Source: G963720475 sp963720475 (GTDB taxonomy: Bacteria; Actinomycetota; Thermoleophilia; Solirubrobacterales; Thermoleophilaceae). Taken from it: 64,000 nucleotides of DNA. Shown here piece by piece: positions 26,149 through 33,847 of the stretch. Under the pieces are notes generated by a model. That model saw only the letters and a list, made by a program, of their open reading frames with translations. It was not told where the DNA came from and searched no databases. The translations under genes were made by a program, and so were the position numbers. Each line of letters opens with the position of its first letter. Position 1 is the first letter of the stretch. Location of the stretch: contig OY970394.1 in NCBI GenBank assembly GCA_963720475.1, forward strand, positions 248,001 through 312,000, given 5' to 3'.

Positions 26149-26588
26149 CAGGACGCGCCGCCCGTGAGCCGGACCTCGTCGCCGAACTCGGTCCAGAAGT
26201 CCTCGATCGGATCGGTGGCCTGAGCGCTGCCGGGTCCCTCTCCGAACAGCCGCTCGAAGAACTCGGCCGTGCGCAGTGCGGGGCGCACCTCCCAACGGAC
26301 GCGCGAGGGCTCGTCGGCGGCCATCTGGTGGGGCGTCCCCGGCGGAACGTCGAACTCCTCGCCCGGTGCGAACTTCCGCTCCTCTCCTCCGACGATCGCC
26401 CGCACGCTGCCTTCGAGCACCTCGAAGTGCTCGTGCTGGTTTGGGTGGAGGTGCTCGGGCGGGAACTTCCCGCTTCCGCCGTAGCTTGCCTCCATCTCGA
26501 GCAGCTCTCCGTTGGTCTCGGCGCCCGTCTGGACGAGGTTCAGCTGGAAGCCGTCGTATCCCTCGATCACCTGGCCGGCTTGCGCCAT
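26148..26588 (-). CDS. Cupin domain protein
   Basis: This 146-residue single cupin has motif 1 PPEHLHPNQHEHFEVLEG, with His ligands and Glu, and motif 2 APGEEFDVPPGTPHQMA. The C-terminal third (FFERLFGEG) is helical. It lies between the alcohol dehydrogenase (10-bp gap) and the P450 (1-bp overlap), so the three are almost certainly one transcript. Its role may be sensing or modifying a pathway intermediate; the substrate is unknown. Confidence 0.88.
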   Translation of the reverse strand: MAQAGQVIEGYDGFQLNLVQTGAETNGELLEMEASYGGSGKFPPEHLHPNQHEHFEVLEGSVRAIVGGEERKFAPGEEFDVPPGTPHQMAADEPSRVRWEVRPALRTAEFFERLFGEGPGSAQATDPIEDFWTEFGDEVRLTGGAS

Positions 26589-26598
26589 CGCAGGCAGG

Positions 26599-27768
26599 CT
26601 ACGCGACCGCGACCGGCTCGGCAGCCTCGCTGTGGGGATCGATCAGGATCTTGGCGTGGGTCTCCGGGTCGCCGAGCGCGGTGAACGCGGCGTCCACGCC
26701 CTCGAGGCCGACCGCGCCGGTTACCAGCGGGCTCGGGTCCACCTTGCCCTCGGCGAGCATGTGCAGCGCATCGCGGAATTCGACCGGCGTGTAGCCGACG
26801 ACGAAGCGCAGGTCGATCTCCTTGTTGATTGCCATCGCTGGCGTGAAGCGGTCCTCGCCGACGCAGACGCCGACGACGACGACCCGAGAGAAGAGCGGGG
26901 CACCTTCGATGATCGACTCGATCACGCCGGGGACGCCGACGCATTCGAAGATCACCGGGCGTTTCGGGCCCGCCCCGAGCGCTTCGCCGAGCCGCCACAC
27001 GTGCCACCAACCCACTGGCAGCCGCTCGAGCTTCTCGCGTGTGCCGAGCGCCAGCTCGAGCGCGGACGGGATGTCACGCAGGTGGTTGCCCTTGTCGGTC
27101 GCGGTGTAGGGCGAGTCCGACGACGGGTCGACGACGATGTCCGCTCCGCAGGCCTTGGCGAGCGCGCGCCGCCCGGACGAGTAGTCGCTTGCGACGACCG
27201 TCCGCACGCCCTTCGCCTTCAGGAAGAGGATCACGCCGAGCCCGACGGGCCCGCAGCCGATCACGATCGCGACGTCGCGCTTGCCGACCTCGCCGCGGCG
27301 CACCGCGTGCCAGGCGACGGCCATCGGCTCCGTCAGCGCGGCGCGGTCGGGCGGCAGGGCGTTCGGCACCGGCAGCATCAGCGACTCCTGGACCAGCAGC
27401 CGCTCCGCGTAGGCGCCGGGCGCATGCGCGGAGAGGCCGATCGTGTCGATCGCGTCCTTCCCGCGCAGGATCGGGAACGCCACGACGTGCGTCCCTGTCT
27501 TCAGCTCGCCCTTGCAGCCCGGCCCGTGCTCGGCGACCTCGCCGCAGAACTCGTGGCCGAACACGACCGGCTCGTTCGAGCGGGCGAAGCGGTCGTACCC
27601 GGCCTTCGCGGCCATGTCGGCCCACTCGTCGAGGCCGTGGCGGGCGTGGAGGTCCGAGCCGCAGATCCCGCAGCGGAGCACCTCGAGCCGGACCTGGCCC
27701 TTGACCGGCTCCGGCTCGGGCAGGTCCACGACCTCGAGCTCCGCGTTCGTACACGTGACCGCCCTCAT
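26599..27768 (-). CDS. Zinc-binding alcohol dehydrogenase, MDR family
   Basis: This 389-residue MDR enzyme has catalytic zinc ligands in LRCGICGSDLHARHG and FGHEFCGEV, and a Rossmann motif GCGPVGLGVI. The lobe that normally carries four structural-zinc Cys instead reads GTHVVAFPILRGKDAI, with no Cys, so the structural zinc is missing. That is known in some MDR branches. ATG 27768 gives the canonical N-terminus MRAVTCTNAELEV. It is the first gene of the ADH-cupin-P450 string and is divergent from the SDR at 27805, so the 36-bp gap must hold both promoters. Confidence 0.9.
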   Translation of the reverse strand: MRAVTCTNAELEVVDLPEPEPVKGQVRLEVLRCGICGSDLHARHGLDEWADMAAKAGYDRFARSNEPVVFGHEFCGEVAEHGPGCKGELKTGTHVVAFPILRGKDAIDTIGLSAHAPGAYAERLLVQESLMLPVPNALPPDRAALTEPMAVAWHAVRRGEVGKRDVAIVIGCGPVGLGVILFLKAKGVRTVVASDYSSGRRALAKACGADIVVDPSSDSPYTATDKGNHLRDIPSALELALGTREKLERLPVGWWHVWRLGEALGAGPKRPVIFECVGVPGVIESIIEGAPLFSRVVVVGVCVGEDRFTPAMAINKEIDLRFVVGYTPVEFRDALHMLAEGKVDPSPLVTGAVGLEGVDAAFTALGDPETHAKILIDPHSEAAEPVAVA

Positions 27769-27804
27769 CACGGCCGATCGTACCCTGACGGTTAGAGTCG
27801 CACG

Positions 27805-28668
27805 ATCGCTCGCTACGACCTGGCAAACAAGGTCGCCCTCGTGACCGGCGCCGCGCGGGGCATCGGCTTCGAGACTGCAAAGGCGCTCGTCGGGCGCGGC
27901 GCCTCGGTGGTCGTTGTCGACCTGGAAGCGGACGCCTCGGAAGCAGCGGCCGCCCGCCTCCACGACGAGCGCGCGATCGGGCTCGCCGCGGACGTGACCG
28001 ACCGCGGCGCCATGCAGGCGGCGGTCGCGACTACGGTCGAGCGCTTCGGGGGGCTCGACGTTGTCGTGGCGAATGCCGGTATCGCCTCACGGGCGGCGAC
28101 CTTCCGCGCGATGTCGACCGAGGCCTTCGAGCGCGTGATCGACGTCAACCAGCTCGGCGTCGTCCGGACGGTCGAAGCGGCGCTGCCGGAGATCGTCCTT
28201 AGGCGCGGGCACGCCGTGGTCGTCGCGTCCGTCTATGCCTTCCAGAACGGAGCCGGCGCCGTCCCCTACGCGATGAGCAAGGCGGCCGTCGAGCAGTTCG
28301 GCCGTGCCCTCCGCTTGGAGTTGGTCCAGCACGGCGCGAGCGCAAGCGTCGCTTACTTCGGCTTCATCGACACCGAGATGGTCCACCAGGGAGTCGATGA
28401 GGACCCCATCTTCGACACCGCTCTCGAGACGATCCCGAGAGTGCTCCGCAAGCGGCTGCATCCCTCGGTCGCAGGCGAGGCGATCGTCAGCGGGATCGAG
28501 AGCCGCGCGCCGCGGATCGTCCGGCCGCGCCGGTGGGTCTTGCTCTCAGCGCTGCGCGGCATCCTCAACCCTCTGCTCGACGCGCGGATGGAGCGCGACG
28601 CCACGATGCAAGCGATCGCGCGCGAGCTCGACGCGCGCGGCGACGAGGAGCAGCCGACGACGGCCTGA
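27805..28668 (+). CDS. Short-chain dehydrogenase, SadH-like, start codon uncertain
   Basis: The SDR core has VALVTGAARGIGFETAKALV, ANAG, and catalytic YAMSK. The C-terminus (VLLSALRGILNPLLDAR) parallels the SDR at 17137. The first ATG/GTG/TTG in frame is GTG 27841, but that would cut off the first beta strand. An in-frame TAG at 27793 limits the true start to 27796-27840, where only ATC (27805, giving ARYDLANKVAL) and CTG (27820) are candidates. I use 27805. A substituted ATG is another explanation. Confidence 0.85.
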   Translation: MARYDLANKVALVTGAARGIGFETAKALVGRGASVVVVDLEADASEAAAARLHDERAIGLAADVTDRGAMQAAVATTVERFGGLDVVVANAGIASRAATFRAMSTEAFERVIDVNQLGVVRTVEAALPEIVLRRGHAVVVASVYAFQNGAGAVPYAMSKAAVEQFGRALRLELVQHGASASVAYFGFIDTEMVHQGVDEDPIFDTALETIPRVLRKRLHPSVAGEAIVSGIESRAPRIVRPRRWVLLSALRGILNPLLDARMERDATMQAIARELDARGDEEQPTTA

Positions 28669-28736
28669 CGCGCTAGAAGGGGATCGGCCGCCGATAACGA
28701 CCGGTCGCGTTCCTATCGTCGCCCGCGCGAGGAGGA

Positions 28737-30410
28737 ATGAGGGCGACGGTCAGAGACCGAGGAGGGGTCGTCCGCGCCGGCGGCGCGGACGCGTCGCCGC
28801 TCGGCGAGGACTACTGGCGCGAGCGGACCAGGGAGGCCGGCGGCGCGGTGACTGTCGTCGCCGCGGACGTGCTCGAGCGCTTCTCGCGCAGCGACGAGCC
28901 GAGTCGCATGCTGCGCGAGCTGAGCGGGCGCTGGCTCGCTGCCGCGGGAGTGCGCGTCGAGCCGCCGCTGACGGACGCCGCCCTCTACGACGAGGTGCGG
29001 CTGACGCTCGACGAAGCGCCACGCCGGCCACCGCGGTTGACGGCCGCTGGGACGGCGCGCGCATCGCCGGCGGCGCGCGCGGCCCCCACGGTCCGGCCCG
29101 CCCCTGCCAAACCACTCGTCCCGCCGGACCCGGTCCCGGGAGAGGAGATCCGTGTGCGGCGGGTCGTCGCCCCGCGGCCGGCTCCCGTTCCCGCTCCTGC
29201 ACCGCTCCCCATCCCGGCGCGGCAACGGACGCTGCCCCAGAGCCCGCTTGGGGTGCGACTCCGCCGCGTCGGCCTGCGCACCCTCGTACGGAGCGCGCCG
29301 GTATGGGTCCTCCTGGTTGGCGCCGTCGTCGCCTACGCGACGCTCGTCCGCACGCCCGCGAACGACGAGGTGACCTCCTCCAGCGCCGCTACGGCGGATG
29401 ACGAACGCCGCCCGGGCACAGCGCTCCCCGGATTGCCCGCCGCCGCGGCGCCCCTACCGAGCCTTTCGATCGCGTGGGTCGGCGACATCACTCCCGGTTC
29501 CCGCTACGGCGTCCCACCGGGGAACGGCGACGCGCAGTTCGACGCGGTCCGCGACCGGCTGCGCGACGCCGACCTGACGATCGGGAACCTCGAGGGGACG
29601 TTCGCCACCGGCGGGGCGTCCAAGTGCGGCGCCGACACCGGCACCTGCTTCAGCTTCCAGGCTCCGCCGAAGAACGCCGTCGCGCTCAAGAACGCCGGCT
29701 TCGACGTGATGAACGTCGCCAACAATCACGCTTACGACTTCGGTCCCGGCGGGCAGCAACAGACCGTTCGCGCGCTGCGCGCCAATGGGCTTGCCCACAC
29801 CGGGCGGCCGGGACAGGTGACGGTCGTCAGGCGGGCGGGCGTCCCGATCGCGCTCGTGGGCTTCGCCCCCTACCCCTGGTCCGCCAACGTGACCGATCTC
29901 AACGGCGTGCGTCGCCTCGTCAAAGAGGCGACCCGCAAGGGCAAGCTCGTGATCGCGCTCGCCCACCTCGGTGCCGAGGGCGCCGACAAGACACACGTCC
30001 CGGCGGGAGCGGAGGCGTTCCTCGGCGAGGACCGTGGCGACTCGCGCGCGTTCGCGCGCGCGGCGATCGACGCCGGCGCCGACCTCGTGCTCGCGTCGGG
30101 TCCGCACGTCCTTCGCGGGATGGAGCGCTACAAGGGCCGCCTGATCGCGTACTCACTCGCGAACTTCGCCGGCTGGAAGAACTTCCCCGCGAGCGGCGCG
30201 CTCGGCCTCAGCGGCATCCTCAAGGTGAGGGTCAGCCCGAGTGGGCGCGTCGAGAACGGCCGCTTCACCTCGATGCGGCTCGTCGGCCCCGGCACACCTG
30301 AGCGTGACCCGACGAACGCCGCGGCGCAACTCGTCGAGCAGGTGAGCAAGGAGGACTTCGGCGGAACGTCGCTCGACCTCGACGGCAGCGGGTCGTTCCG
30401 CTCCGAGTAG
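28737..30410 (+). CDS. CapA-family (PGA_cap) metallophosphatase-fold membrane protein
   Basis: The product has 557 residues. An N-terminal cytoplasmic part (1-90, soluble; 90-180, Ala/Pro/Arg-rich) is followed by one transmembrane helix (about 190-208, APVWVLLVGAVVAYATLV). An extracellular CapA domain follows, with IAWVGDITPGSRYG, TIGNLEGTFATGG, MNVANNHAYDFG and VLASGPHVLRG. CapA proteins take part in poly-gamma-glutamate capsule synthesis or other polymer export. No capBC genes are near, so the polymer is unknown. GAGGAGG stands just before ATG 28737. Confidence 0.88.
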   Translation: MRATVRDRGGVVRAGGADASPLGEDYWRERTREAGGAVTVVAADVLERFSRSDEPSRMLRELSGRWLAAAGVRVEPPLTDAALYDEVRLTLDEAPRRPPRLTAAGTARASPAARAAPTVRPAPAKPLVPPDPVPGEEIRVRRVVAPRPAPVPAPAPLPIPARQRTLPQSPLGVRLRRVGLRTLVRSAPVWVLLVGAVVAYATLVRTPANDEVTSSSAATADDERRPGTALPGLPAAAAPLPSLSIAWVGDITPGSRYGVPPGNGDAQFDAVRDRLRDADLTIGNLEGTFATGGASKCGADTGTCFSFQAPPKNAVALKNAGFDVMNVANNHAYDFGPGGQQQTVRALRANGLAHTGRPGQVTVVRRAGVPIALVGFAPYPWSANVTDLNGVRRLVKEATRKGKLVIALAHLGAEGADKTHVPAGAEAFLGEDRGDSRAFARAAIDAGADLVLASGPHVLRGMERYKGRLIAYSLANFAGWKNFPASGALGLSGILKVRVSPSGRVENGRFTSMRLVGPGTPERDPTNAAAQLVEQVSKEDFGGTSLDLDGSGSFRSE

Positions 30411-30411
30411 G

Positions 30412-30516
30412 GGCTACACGGGCGCGAGCCTCTGCCAGGGCACGGCCGACCAGCGCGGTGTGTCGCGGCCGCAGGGCGCGGCGTGCGACATCGGCGCGTT
30501 CGAGCTCGCTCAGTAA
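30412..30516 (+). pseudogene. Orphan C-terminal fragment of a secreted choice-of-anchor type protein
   Basis: This 34-codon frame begins right after the CapA stop and encodes the ending GVSRPQGAACDIGAFELAQ before a TAA. The DIGAFE ending is the hallmark C-terminus of large actinobacterial secreted beta-helix (CSLREA/polymorphic outer-membrane-like) proteins. There is no start codon or upstream part, so it is a remnant of a deleted gene. The CapA gene probably abuts an old deletion. Confidence 0.7.
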
Positions 30517-30531
30517 GCCGTCAGATATCCC

Positions 30532-30954
30532 CTAGCGGGCGCCCGCGCGGTCCTCGAGAAACCGCTGCAGCGCTCGAGCGTCGCCCTTGGTGAAGAAGAG
30601 CCGGTTGTAGGTCTTGCCGCCGATCACCAGAGCGCTCCCATCCTCAGTTACGTCGGCGGCGGCCAGGTCCTCTTTGTAGACGACGCGGTGCGGGTCCGAG
30701 AGCCCGTGTACCTCGAGCACGTAGAGCTTCGCCTCTGTTGCGACGATGGCGTGCACGGTGCCGACGGCCGGTGTGGCGGAAGATGCGAGTCCCACCTCCT
30801 CCGCACCCATCGAACCGGTCATCGACCCGGCGCTCTGGGCCGCGGTCGGACCGGTCTGGGTGAACACGACGGCGCCGACCTCGGCCTTCCCTATCAGCCG
30901 CTTCTCGCGCGCCTTGCGGACGAGCGACCGGTTGCGCCGGCTCTGGACTCCCAT
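30532..30954 (-). CDS. Conserved hypothetical protein
   Basis: The product has 140 residues. A basic N-terminus (RRNRSLVRKAREKRLIG) is followed by a small-residue segment rich in Gly/Ser/Met (TAAQSAGSMTGSMGAEEVG) and a beta-rich C-terminal part (VHAIVATEAKLYVLEVHG, then ALVIGGKTYNRLFFTKGD). The latter has the strand pattern of a PH-like or Sm-like small domain. No signal peptide is visible. Family and role are not recognised. It is divergent from the PHP-domain gene. Confidence 0.75.
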   Translation of the reverse strand: MGVQSRRNRSLVRKAREKRLIGKAEVGAVVFTQTGPTAAQSAGSMTGSMGAEEVGLASSATPAVGTVHAIVATEAKLYVLEVHGLSDPHRVVYKEDLAAADVTEDGSALVIGGKTYNRLFFTKGDARALQRFLEDRAGAR

Positions 30955-31008
30955 CGCGCCGAGCGTATCGCTTGCTCAGCCCGCCGACGAACGGGTAAAG
31001 TGGAACGC

Positions 31009-32196
31009 GTGACGGGGAGGGGACTCGCAGTCGCGCTTGCGTTTGGCTCGCTCGCGCTCCCGGCGGCCGCGTTCGCGCAGGCGCCGCAGGAGTTCGAGGG
31101 GGCGATCCACGAGCACACCGCCTACTCGGACGGCGAGCCCGGAACGAGGCCCGCCGACGCGTTCGCCGCCGTGCGCGATCGCGGCAGCGACTTCATGGGG
31201 TTGACCGAGCACTCGGACAACGCGCAGCTGCCGATCGTGACGAACACGAAGTGCATCGGCCCGGCGCTGCTGCTCTGCCTCTTCTCGGACCAGAAGCGGC
31301 TCGGCGACTCGCTGCGCAAGTGGCAGGCCATGCGCGAGCAGGCGAACGCCGCGACCACGGCGGACTTCGTCGGCATCCGCGGGTTCGAGTGGACGAACGA
31401 CCGCCACGGCCACCTCAGCGTGCTGTTCTCGCACAACAACACGAACGCCAAGATCGACGGCGGCTACGTCTCGATGGACTTCTTCTGGAGCTGGTTTACG
31501 CGCGCGGTTACCAGCGGCGGCGGCAGGGACGCCCTCGGGATCTTCAACCACCCGGGCCGGCGAGAGCTCGGCGAGATCCTGCCGGGCGGGTTCATCAGCC
31601 CCTACACGCCCGACGACCTGTTGCTCCCCGGCGGCGACTGGGACGCCTTCCGCTACGTGCCCGCCGCCGATGGTCGGATGGTCGGGATGGAGCTGTTCAA
31701 CGGGGGCGGCGACTACGGCGCGCCGACGGCGTTCCACCCGACGGGCGCCTACGGCGAGGCGCTCGACAACGGCTGGCACATCGGAGCGATCGGCGCCGAG
31801 GACACCCACGACACGAGCTGGGGAATACCCGCGGAGAACAAGACCGTGATCCTTGCCCCGGCGCTGACCCGCGACGCTCTACGCCAAGCGATGCTGGCGC
31901 GGAACTTCTACGCCGTCACGCGCGCCGGCATCCGCCTCGGCTTTACTGCCGACGGCGAGCAGATGGGCGCCCGCCTCCAGCGTGCCTCCGGCGCGCCGGT
32001 CCACCTGCAGGCGTCGTCTGCGGGCACGACGCTCGAGCTCGTGACGAGCGGCGGCACTGTCGTCGCCACGGGCACGGACACGCTGGACGTGACGCGTCCG
32101 GCCTCCAGCTCCGAGCGCTGGTACTACGTTCGCGCCCGTGACTCAGAGGGCCGCTCGCTCGCATACTCGAGCCCGGTCTGGGTCGAGCTCGACTGA
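31009..32196 (+). CDS. Secreted PHP-domain metallohydrolase (CehA/McbA-like)
   Basis: The product has 395 residues with a signal peptide (GLAVALAFGSLALPAAAFA, cut before QAPQE). Metal-ligand motifs of the PHP fold are present in order: HEHTAYSDGE, LTEHSD, GFEWTNDRHGH, FNHPG and GAEDTHD. A C-terminal beta domain (VHLQASSAGTTLELVTSGG) follows. The CehA/McbA family includes carbaryl hydrolases and other phosphoesterases; this enzyme likely acts outside the cell on an unknown ester or phosphoester. GTG 31009 follows a weak GTGGA; GTG 31000 is an alternative. Confidence 0.87.
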   Translation: MTGRGLAVALAFGSLALPAAAFAQAPQEFEGAIHEHTAYSDGEPGTRPADAFAAVRDRGSDFMGLTEHSDNAQLPIVTNTKCIGPALLLCLFSDQKRLGDSLRKWQAMREQANAATTADFVGIRGFEWTNDRHGHLSVLFSHNNTNAKIDGGYVSMDFFWSWFTRAVTSGGGRDALGIFNHPGRRELGEILPGGFISPYTPDDLLLPGGDWDAFRYVPAADGRMVGMELFNGGGDYGAPTAFHPTGAYGEALDNGWHIGAIGAEDTHDTSWGIPAENKTVILAPALTRDALRQAMLARNFYAVTRAGIRLGFTADGEQMGARLQRASGAPVHLQASSAGTTLELVTSGGTVVATGTDTLDVTRPASSSERWYYVRARDSEGRSLAYSSPVWVELD

Positions 32197-32228
32197 GCCG
32201 GCCTCCTCGTGGGCCATAGCCTGCTTCC

Positions 32229-32585
32229 GTGCCCGACTGGTCCGATGTCGTTGCGATCGGGAAGCGATTCCCCGAGGTCGAGGAAGGCACCTGGTTCAAC
32301 ACTCCCGCGCTCAAGGTCGCCGGCAGAGGTGGGCTGTGCAGGCTGCGGACCGACCCTGACGCGCTCGTGATCCACGTCGCCGACATGGGTGAGAAGGAGG
32401 CGCTGCTCCAGGGCGATCCCGACACCTTCTTCACGACGGCGCACTACGACGGCTACCCGTTCGTGCTCGTCAACCTCGACCGCGTGGATCCGACCGAGCT
32501 CGCGGAGCTGGTCGAAGAGGCCTGGCGCCAGCGCGCGCCGAAGCGCGCGATCAAGGCGTACGACGCGGGCGAGCAATCGGGCTAG
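32229..32585 (+). CDS. MmcQ/YjbR family protein
   Basis: This 118-residue protein has the MmcQ/YjbR pattern. FPEVEEGTWFNTPALKVAG at the front, then VIHVADMGEKEALL, and the C-terminal AELVEEAWRQRAPKRAIKAY complete a CyaY-like alpha/beta fold with a helix pair. The family binds DNA in some members, but most have no known role. It starts at GTG 32229. Its stop overlaps the convergent neighbour by 4 bp. Confidence 0.85.
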   Translation: MPDWSDVVAIGKRFPEVEEGTWFNTPALKVAGRGGLCRLRTDPDALVIHVADMGEKEALLQGDPDTFFTTAHYDGYPFVLVNLDRVDPTELAELVEEAWRQRAPKRAIKAYDAGEQSG

Positions 32586-33040
32586 CGCCCAAGCGTGCGC
32601 TCGAGCTCGCGCGCATTGGCGCGCAGCGGACCGAGCAGGGCGCGCGCCTCGGTCAGCCCGGCTCGCAGCTCGGAGTCGCCGAGCTCGATCAGCTTGGGCG
32701 AGTCCTGCGCCGCAGCGAGCGCCACATCGGCACGCATGGCGGCCTCGACGGCCGCGTCGATCAAACCCTTCGCGCCGGCGGAGGGGAGGCCGCCGGCCTG
32801 CGGCTCGAAGTTGGCGGCCGGCAGGTCGTGCGCGCGAGCGGACTCGGCATGGGTCCGCTTGAGGCGGCCGAAGGCGGCCTGGACCGGGGCGAAGAGCTTC
32901 GACTCCAGCGCGTCGGCGGTCGCTTCGTCGAGTAGCTCGAAAGCGTCGCCGAGTAACGCAAGGGAGGTGCCGAGCTCGTTCGCGGCTGCAGCGACCGAGT
33001 CGAGCAGCTCCTTGCGGGCTTCGAGTGCGGTGTAGGCCAT
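32582..33040 (-). CDS. Helical hypothetical protein
   Basis: This predicts 152 all-helical residues (ALEARKELLDSVAAAANELG to LGPLRANARELERTLG), with no membrane segment and a possible four-helix bundle. A Pro/Gly loop (NFEPQAGGLPSAGAKG) divides it. No family is recognised. It is divergent from the L,D-transpeptidase gene (65 bp between starts) and converges on the MmcQ gene. Confidence 0.75.
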   Translation of the reverse strand: MAYTALEARKELLDSVAAAANELGTSLALLGDAFELLDEATADALESKLFAPVQAAFGRLKRTHAESARAHDLPAANFEPQAGGLPSAGAKGLIDAAVEAAMRADVALAAAQDSPKLIELGDSELRAGLTEARALLGPLRANARELERTLGR

Positions 33041-33105
33041 CGGGCCACAGTAGCTGCCAGGTGATCGCCGCCGGGAGCTGATCGCCGGTCTACCATCAAC
33101 GCGGA

Positions 33106-33837
33106 ATGCGATGGAAGGGGTCCCTCCTGAGCGCATGCGTCTTCGTCGCGTGTCTACCCGCCACCGCCGCGGCGGGGCCGGTGCCGTCCGGCTGGGCGAT
33201 CGCGGGTCCAACGAAGGAGGAGGGCGGAACCCGGGCCCGCTTCGTCAAGCCCGCTATCGCGCGGACTCAACCTGGCTCCGGCCGCAAGATCTGGCGAGTC
33301 GCCACGCGCACCTCGTGGTCCGGTCAGGAGCAGGTCCTCCTGGTCCTCGGCTCGAAGGTGGAGCAAGGCCGCAAGTGGCTGAAGGTGCTCCTGCCGATCC
33401 GGCCGAACGGAAAGTCCGGCTGGGTGCCGCGCGATCACGTCGCCCTCTCCCACACCCCGTACTGGGTGAAGGTCCGGAGGGGCCGAAGGGTGGTGGAGGT
33501 CTACCGCCGGGGCAAGCGCGTCAAGCGCTTCAATGCGGTGGTCGGCAAGCCCTCCACGCCCACCCCCGGCGGGCAAGCGGCGCTGTACGAACACGCCCGC
33601 CAGAACTCGTCGCGGGGGTTCGTCGGATCGTGGGTGCTGCCGCTGACTGTGCTGTCAAACGTGCTGCAGGAGTACGCAGGCGCGAACGGCCGCGTCGCGA
33701 TCCATGGGCGAGGCGGCGCCAGCTTCCAGGACCCGCTCGGTAGCGCGGCGTCACACGGCTGCATCCGCATCGACAACGGCCCGGTCAGCTGGATCGCAAC
33801 GCACGTCCCGCCCGGTGCGCCGGTCCTGATCCGCTAG
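33106..33837 (+). CDS. L,D-transpeptidase (YkuD family)
   Basis: The product has 243 residues with a signal peptide (about 1-23). Residues 25-115 resemble an SH3-like domain ending RPNGKSGWVPRDHVAL. The YkuD catalytic domain has VAIHGRGG and ASHGCIRIDNG with the active Cys. These enzymes make 3-3 peptidoglycan crosslinks or attach proteins to the wall in the periplasm-like zone. It is complete, with all motifs intact. Confidence 0.92.
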   Translation: MRWKGSLLSACVFVACLPATAAAGPVPSGWAIAGPTKEEGGTRARFVKPAIARTQPGSGRKIWRVATRTSWSGQEQVLLVLGSKVEQGRKWLKVLLPIRPNGKSGWVPRDHVALSHTPYWVKVRRGRRVVEVYRRGKRVKRFNAVVGKPSTPTPGGQAALYEHARQNSSRGFVGSWVLPLTVLSNVLQEYAGANGRVAIHGRGGASFQDPLGSAASHGCIRIDNGPVSWIATHVPPGAPVLIR

Positions 33838-33847
33838 CGCGGGGCGC

